10,195 nt of DNA from UBA5209 sp034002865. Lineage in GTDB: Bacteria > Patescibacteriota > Dojkabacteria > SC72. The notes beneath the pieces were generated by a model that was not told the origin of the DNA, searched no databases, and worked only from the letters and a program-made list of their open reading frames with translations. Shown one piece after another: positions 6,083 to 10,195 of the stretch (position 1 is its first letter; each line of letters starts with the position of its first letter). The translations under genes and the position numbers were made by a program. Where the stretch lies: NCBI GenBank assembly GCA_034002865.1, contig JAVEZR010000025.1, positions 1 through 10,195 of the forward strand. Reading direction: 5' to 3'.

Positions 6083-6808
6083 ATGTACGAAGATGCATTA
6101 AGAGCTATTGGATTAGCAGAAAATGAAATCCAGAAATTAACTTTGGAGTATGATAAAACAGCTATTAACGATTTGCGGCTTTCTGTAGGACTAAGATATT
6201 TCGTAAATAACGCGGATCGTTTTCCTGATCTTGTTTTGTCTATGGAGGCGATATCAAATGGGCTTAATCTTACGGCGAGTACTAAAACACTAGAAGTATT
6301 ACAGAAGATTTTTAGAAAATATTTGGATAAAGAAGAGAAGGTATCCCTTTTAGAAAAATGGGCTTTCTCTCCTATGTATAAACTTGGGGAAGAAATTAAA
6401 GAATATGAACACTTAATGAAAATTGAACAAGCTCGTGATACTCTATGGCACAAAGATAATGATGATCCATATTTTCATTACGATAAAGAGTGCTACACTG
6501 GAGAACACTGGTATTGTCAATGTATAGAGTGGCTGGGAGATCACGAAGATAAAATTGATTATTATATGGACAAACTTGTAGAAAAGTTCTATGCAATGAG
6601 ATGTGCGATGTATCATGAAGCATTCCCTATTTTCATAGGAGATAGATTTGAAGATTACGAAGGGGTAACATCGTATGAGGTCTATATTCATGGTTCTGGT
6701 GAACTAGAATCTTTCATGACAGATAAAACTTTTGCTGATATGAAAAGAATTTTTCAGAAAATTATTGTATCAATGATTAAGGATGTTAAGATATATGAAA
6801 AACAGTGA
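6083..6808 (+). CDS. HEPN-type protein with RX4H motif
   Basis: A 241-aa largely helical protein. Near the C-terminus, FYAMRCAMYHEAFPI has the arginine and histidine spacing of the HEPN RNase motif RX4-6H (R173, four residues, H178), placed at the start of a helix as in active HEPN ribonucleases. An aromatic and acidic segment (WHKDNDDPYFHYD, about 122-134) and WYCQC (about 143-147) precede it. I do not recognise the full-length family. It is the first gene of a plus-strand operon and its end overlaps the next gene, which also carries RX4H, so the two products may form a heteromeric HEPN complex. RNase activity is inferred from the motif. The start is fixed by the -10 spacing. Confidence 0.75.
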   Translation: MYEDALRAIGLAENEIQKLTLEYDKTAINDLRLSVGLRYFVNNADRFPDLVLSMEAISNGLNLTASTKTLEVLQKIFRKYLDKEEKVSLLEKWAFSPMYKLGEEIKEYEHLMKIEQARDTLWHKDNDDPYFHYDKECYTGEHWYCQCIEWLGDHEDKIDYYMDKLVEKFYAMRCAMYHEAFPIFIGDRFEDYEGVTSYEVYIHGSGELESFMTDKTFADMKRIFQKIIVSMIKDVKIYEKQ

Positions 6809-7772
6809 GATAGAGGCAAAGAAATCTTTAGAAAGTGGAGATGTTCTTAAGGCAGGTTTTCTATATAAAGATGCATTGAAAGAGAACTTTGGTAAGCCTA
6901 ATTCAAAGAATGAAACTAAGAGACTCAAAAAGGAACTTCTAAACATAAACAAAAAGATTATAGATCCTAAAAATAAAGTCTTTAAAGAAATCAATGTCTC
7001 AGCAGATATCTCAAGAGAAAAAGCTATTTTAGATCAATTCATTGAAGAGCTAATGAAGAAAGATATTGACTTTGTTCTCAAGATAATTGGTACACATAAG
7101 GATTTTACAATAAAATATAAAAGCATATTAGAGAATTCAAAGAAAGGGACCCCTTTATCTCAAAGACTTGCATCTACAGCAACTTATTCAACAGAAGGTC
7201 ATATTATTCCAGGGAGTACAAGTGGTGAATATAGCTGGACAGTTCAAATGTATGAGATGAGTCTTCAATTAATAAGTAAGTTACTCCTAATGCCTTTATT
7301 TGAGAATCTTATTAGTAGTAAAAAGTTAAACCCAAAAGAATTGATAAAATACTTTAAGAAGTCACACCTGATACAATACGAAAACCTTCCGTTCGTGAGA
7401 CATGGAATAAATAGCTTTTTCAAAAAAGATTATATTTCTTTTTTACACATTATGATTCCACAGTTTGAGAATGTATTTCTTAAAATATCCTCGGATTTAG
7501 GTATAGATATCATTACTGTAGAAAAATCTATTGAGACTAAAACAAGAACTCTCTCTAGTCAAAATTTGCTATCAGAAGATTTTGTTACAGTTTGGGGAGA
7601 GGATTACTGTAGGAGAATTGATCACATTCTATTTGAGCCCTTGGGTTTAAAGCTAAGGCATAAAATAGCTCATGGTGAGATTCTCAAAGAGGAATGTACT
7701 TTTGAAAACTCGCTACACATACTGTATTTATATTTAGTATTACTTGCTGTTATAAAAAAAGTTCCTAATTAG
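6795..7772 (+). CDS. DUF4209-like HEPN protein
   Basis: From ATG 6795 the product has 325 aa; ATG 6783 would add four residues. The first 14 nt overlap the previous gene, so the two are co-translated. The C-terminal third matches what I know of DUF4209: FLHIMIPQFENVFLKISSDLG (about 216-236), where others have a (V/I)PQ(I/L)E segment, and then GLKLRHKIAHGEI (284-296), the hallmark N/K-LR-x-xIAHG motif. R288 and H293 make an RX4H pair, linking the family to HEPN nucleases. The N-terminal half is Lys-rich and helical, with no family I recognise. DUF4209 proteins are frequent in defence-rich regions and have no settled function. Confidence 0.78.
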   Translation: MKNSEIEAKKSLESGDVLKAGFLYKDALKENFGKPNSKNETKRLKKELLNINKKIIDPKNKVFKEINVSADISREKAILDQFIEELMKKDIDFVLKIIGTHKDFTIKYKSILENSKKGTPLSQRLASTATYSTEGHIIPGSTSGEYSWTVQMYEMSLQLISKLLLMPLFENLISSKKLNPKELIKYFKKSHLIQYENLPFVRHGINSFFKKDYISFLHIMIPQFENVFLKISSDLGIDIITVEKSIETKTRTLSSQNLLSEDFVTVWGEDYCRRIDHILFEPLGLKLRHKIAHGEILKEECTFENSLHILYLYLVLLAVIKKVPN

Positions 7773-7836
7773 ATAATACCCTTTTGATTTTCAATTATAA
7801 CTATTAAATTCCAAGATATATCATTATTTCGTTTCT

Positions 7837-7844
7837 GATATAAT
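7837..7844 (+). promoter_or_regulatory. Extended -10 of the 136-aa gene, leaderless
   Basis: A TG two bases upstream (7836-7837) followed by A and TATAAT (7839-7844), then 5 nt to the ATG at 7850. This is the same arrangement as before the HEPN gene. It separates the 136-aa/recombinase pair from the HEPN operon transcriptionally. Confidence 0.6.
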
Positions 7845-7849
7845 TCAGT

Positions 7850-8260
7850 ATGACCACACCTCAATTGAAAGAACATTTCCTAGTCGTAGATAAACTCCCA
7901 ACCGTAGATGAATTTAAAAAAGCAGGTTATCTTTATGCTTTACCTATAAAGGAAGGTACTAAAGAACTTTGGATCTTGTTCAGAGATAAGAGAGAAGTTC
8001 AAATATATGAATATCTCAAAGCCCCAGATGACTATAAAACAAAGGAAAGAATCTTTAATGCAGATATTGAAGGCTATTCATATGTACTTGATTCAGTAGG
8101 TAATCCTGAATATATAGAATTACAATTATCAAAGAAGTGGCTTATTGAAGATAGAAATATCAAAAGGGAATTAGAAGTAATTGTAAGTGATTTAGATCAG
8201 GAAAATGATCTACTACTTCATACACTCTACTCTAAAACTAGAGAGAAGAATAATACTTAA
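7850..8260 (+). CDS. Unknown 136-aa protein upstream of the recombinase
   Basis: I do not recognise this protein. It is small and charged, with a probable alpha/beta N-terminal part (GYLYALPIKEGTKELWILFRDKREVQIYEYL, about 26-56) and a Glu/Lys-rich helical C-terminus. It has no zinc motif, signal peptide or TM helix. It has its own leaderless promoter and is followed after 25 nt by the recombinase, so both probably share a transcript. By position it could be the recombination directionality factor or a regulator of the recombinase, since such factors for large serine integrases are small, unrelated in sequence and often neighbours of the integrase. That is context only. Confidence 0.65.
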   Translation: MTTPQLKEHFLVVDKLPTVDEFKKAGYLYALPIKEGTKELWILFRDKREVQIYEYLKAPDDYKTKERIFNADIEGYSYVLDSVGNPEYIELQLSKKWLIEDRNIKRELEVIVSDLDQENDLLLHTLYSKTREKNNT

Positions 8261-8285
8261 GTTCCATTCAGTATCGTCTTATTTA

Positions 8286-10100
8286 ATGGAAGAAGAGAAA
8301 AAGAAAAAAGTAGCGTTGTATATCAGGGTCTCAACAGAAGAGCAAGTTGATATGTATGGAGTTGATTTGCAAAAAGAAGCATTAATGGGCTTAATTGCTT
8401 CAAAAAGGCAAACTCTAGAATTTGCGGGAGATGAATATGTGTATATAGACGAAGGTGTTAGTGGAACTTTTGAACCCGAAGAGAGACCTGCTTTTAGAAA
8501 ACTAATGGAAGATATTTCCCGATCATATTCAAAACCTTTTGACGTGGTCGCAGTATATAAAATAGATAGGTTTGCTAGAAGACTTAAGGTACTATTGGAG
8601 ATACTTGATATATTTGAGAAAAGGGAAGATAAAATAGAATTTCTCTCTGCAAGTGAAAGCATAGACACCTCTACACCATTTGGTAGGGCAATGTTAGGAA
8701 TCATTGGTGTAATAGCAGAGTTAGAGCTTGAGAATATAAAAGAGAGAACCTCAAGTGGACGTGCTTCTGCTGCAAATCAGGGTGTTTTTCTAAATACTCC
8801 TCCATTAGGATATATAAAAATTAAAGAAGGAGAATTTCGTGGTTTGATTCAAATCCAAGAAAAAGAGAAGGAGATTGTTGAATTGATATTTAATATGTTT
8901 GTAAGAGAGGGAAGAAATATCAATGAAATTACTAGGTATTTGATTGAACATAAGATTAAAACTCCTCAAACATATAGGTATGAACATCATAAAGAAAACC
9001 AAGGTAAAAGGAAATTAAGTAAAGCAGGTCCTTATGCTTGGGATCCGACTGCGGTTAGGAATATTCTTACTAATGAATTATATATAGGTAAGCAATACTA
9101 CGATAAAACAGTTGATGGGAAGAAACAGCCGAAGGATAAATGGAAAGTCTTTCACCACAAGCAAAATTTCATTGATAAGATGGTTTTTGACAAAGCTCAG
9201 AAATACCTATCTATTAGTACAAGTAAGTATAGAAGAGAAAAAATTGATGGACGCTTATACTTATTACAAGGTCTGTTGAAGTGTGCTAACTGCTACAACC
9301 CTACTCTACAAAAAGAACCCTATGCTTGGAATGGTTTCCCTAAAAGGGTCAAATCAACAGGGGAAAAGGTATATTACTATCAATGTAGTTCTAAAAATTC
9401 AAATAAGAAACAAAGAAGATTAGTTGAATGTAAGACAATTCCACTCCCCGCATTACCCCTAGAGGATCATGTGATAAATTTCTTGAGTGAACTATTGAAT
9501 AATCCAAAGGTTGTTTTTAAATATCAACAAGAATTACAATCAAAGAAGCTAGATATTAAGATTAAAAAAGATAAATTGGAAATAATAAAAGATCTTCTTA
9601 ATACACATGAGACGGCTAAGGAGAGGGTCTTAACTATGTTCCAAGATGGAGATATCGGAAAGGAATCAAAGGATTTGAAGCTGAAAGAGCTAGAGGATCA
9701 GCATATTAGGAATACAAAAGAATTGGAAATTATAGAATCAGAACTGTCTATCTTTTCTGATACATCAGAGTATTTCAAAGCATTTGAATTGTTCCAAGTT
9801 AAATATAAGGATGCTATGAAGGATTATAACGAAGGCAAAGATAAAGATTATATCTATAGCTTAATTCATATGATGATTGAAGAGATAATTGTCTTTTCAA
9901 GACCTAAGAGAAAAACAGACAGTATTTCTGGTCCCAAGAAAGAGGGTCAGATGATTCCATATAAGCTAAAGATAGTTTTGAAAATACCTTCTGAAATGCT
10001 TGGAGATCTACTCCTATCAATGTCTTCTGAGGATATTGATGAGGGGAAGTTCCAGGCAGAAATGGATAAATGGTGGGCGATACGGGACTCGAACCTGTGA
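8286..10100 (+). CDS. Large serine recombinase (integrase)
   Basis: A protein of 604 aa from ATG 8286; the upstream in-frame extension lies within the 136-aa gene and is rejected. The N-terminal resolvase domain has YIRVSTEEQ (R14, nucleophile S16), DEGVSGT (55-61), YKIDRFARR (91-99), GRAMLG (133-138) and ELENIKERT (147-155). The recombinase DNA-binding domain follows (about 165-325, with GPYAW and TAVRNILTNELYIG). A zinc ribbon has C333, C336, C367 and C382. A coiled coil (about 415-520) is typical of large serine integrases that control direction. The last residues, WWAIRDSNL, are translated from the tRNA-Val gene; the stop codon lies inside it. The enzyme should catalyse integration into and, with a directionality factor, excision from this tRNA. 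In the circular form the C-terminus differs (see findings). Confidence 0.93.
   Translation: MEEEKKKKVALYIRVSTEEQVDMYGVDLQKEALMGLIASKRQTLEFAGDEYVYIDEGVSGTFEPEERPAFRKLMEDISRSYSKPFDVVAVYKIDRFARRLKVLLEILDIFEKREDKIEFLSASESIDTSTPFGRAMLGIIGVIAELELENIKERTSSGRASAANQGVFLNTPPLGYIKIKEGEFRGLIQIQEKEKEIVELIFNMFVREGRNINEITRYLIEHKIKTPQTYRYEHHKENQGKRKLSKAGPYAWDPTAVRNILTNELYIGKQYYDKTVDGKKQPKDKWKVFHHKQNFIDKMVFDKAQKYLSISTSKYRREKIDGRLYLLQGLLKCANCYNPTLQKEPYAWNGFPKRVKSTGEKVYYYQCSSKNSNKKQRRLVECKTIPLPALPLEDHVINFLSELLNNPKVVFKYQQELQSKKLDIKIKKDKLEIIKDLLNTHETAKERVLTMFQDGDIGKESKDLKLKELEDQHIRNTKELEIIESELSIFSDTSEYFKAFELFQVKYKDAMKDYNEGKDKDYIYSLIHMMIEEIIVFSRPKRKTDSISGPKKEGQMIPYKLKIVLKIPSEMLGDLLLSMSSEDIDEGKFQAEMDKWWAIRDSNL
10071..10082. 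repeat. Right attachment site core (attR), 12-bp direct repeat
   Basis: TGGTGGGCGATA, identical to 116-127. On the minus strand it is the encoded CCA, discriminator base and acceptor 3' strand of tRNA-Val, so integration leaves an intact tRNA. It also lies in the recombinase coding frame as W-W-A-I. Confidence 0.85.
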
Positions 10101-10147
10101 CCTCCACAATGTCAATGTGATGCTCTAACCAGCTGAGCTAATCGCCC
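10071..10147 (-). tRNA. tRNA-Val (anticodon GAC)
   Basis: A 77-nt cloverleaf with encoded CCA. The acceptor GGGCGAT/ATCGCCC is perfect and the D arm is GCTC/GAGC. The anticodon arm TCACA-TTGACAT-TGTGG places GAC in the loop, reading Val GUC/GUU. The T arm is ACAGG-TTCGAGT-CCCGT with one A-C mismatch (position 51 against 63). The 3' 30 bases overlap the end of the recombinase gene on the other strand. It is the integration target of the element. Confidence 0.95.
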
Positions 10148-10195
10148 TTATTTTCTTTATTTAATAATGAACTAAGTTTAGGAAGATTTAATTTA

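Larger units (their letters stand above)
116..10082. mobile_element. Complete integrative element in tRNA-Val, serine recombinase type
   Basis: The element is bounded by a 12-bp perfect direct repeat, one copy of which completes the 3' end of tRNA-Val. The period between repeat starts is 9,955 bp. It carries a large serine recombinase at the end that touches the tRNA. Other cargo: a zinc-ribbon protein, an Mrr-type endonuclease with a HEPN-like partner, a HAD protein, a membrane protein/hydrolase pair with a structured leader RNA, two RX4H proteins and an unknown 136-aa protein. I see no phage structural, replication, relaxase or conjugation genes, so it is best called a small integrative (possibly mobilizable) genomic island. 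The boundaries are seen directly; mobility is inferred. Confidence 0.85.

Noticed and set aside
6013..6453. 146-aa open frame on the minus strand
   Set aside because: It is antisense to the RX4H gene, spans two promoters and has a low-complexity composition; a shadow frame.
8205..8285. Longer recombinase start upstream of ATG 8286
   Set aside because: The 27 extra residues overlap the 136-aa gene and precede the conserved start of the resolvase domain, which begins about 8 residues after ATG 8286.
116..10082. Prophage or conjugative element
   Set aside because: No capsid, portal, terminase, relaxase, type IV secretion or replication gene could be recognised.
1..10195. Recoded TGA (Gly or Trp) as in some CPR lineages
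   Set aside because: Genes end cleanly at TGA (the 241-aa HEPN gene at 6806-6808, where the next gene overlaps) and no protein is interrupted by in-frame TGA.

Overview
The window is AT-rich and tightly packed, with short proteins, almost no Shine-Dalgarno sequences, and several genes whose -10 box lies only about 5 nt upstream of the ATG. Together with a CCA-encoding tRNA and a large serine recombinase, this suggests a bacterium of the Patescibacteria/CPR type. That assignment is an inference from style; no taxonomic marker is present beyond one tRNA-Val.

The window appears to contain one complete integrative element, 9,955 bp measured repeat start to repeat start. A 12-bp direct repeat, TGGTGGGCGATA, lies at 116-127 and 10071-10082. 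The right copy is the 3' end (CCA plus acceptor stem) of a tRNA-Val(GAC) gene on the minus strand. The left copy is followed outward by the 5' part of a host gene (1-91, minus). The rightmost element gene is a large serine recombinase whose last codons read into the tRNA gene. In the excised circle its reading frame would instead continue into the left end of the element, so integration changes the enzyme's C-terminus.

Layout. The left arm (181-3168, minus strand) holds a zinc-ribbon protein, an Mrr-type restriction endonuclease with its own promoter, and a small HEPN-like partner. In the middle, a plus-strand HAD phosphatase-like gene (3258-3668) converges with a minus-strand pair: a two-TM membrane protein (4335-5819) coupled through TAATG to an alpha/beta hydrolase (3631-4335). 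The right arm (6083-10100, plus strand) holds an RX4H (HEPN) protein, an overlapping DUF4209-like RX4H protein, an unknown 136-aa protein and the recombinase.

The least expected item is the 263-bp divergent region 5820-6082. On the minus strand it encodes a leader RNA of about 200 nt with four helices, two of them closed by GAAA tetraloops. Three copies of a 12-nt segment (two direct, one inverted) allow mutually exclusive pairing. One of the two pairings would bury the start codon of the membrane protein. A 15-codon uORF runs over the first strand of the switch. This looks like an undescribed cis-regulatory RNA controlling the membrane protein/hydrolase pair, opposite a two-gene HEPN operon. 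Overall the element reads as a mobile defence-type island: restriction, HEPN RNase candidates and a regulated membrane module. The defence role is inferred from families and context, not shown.
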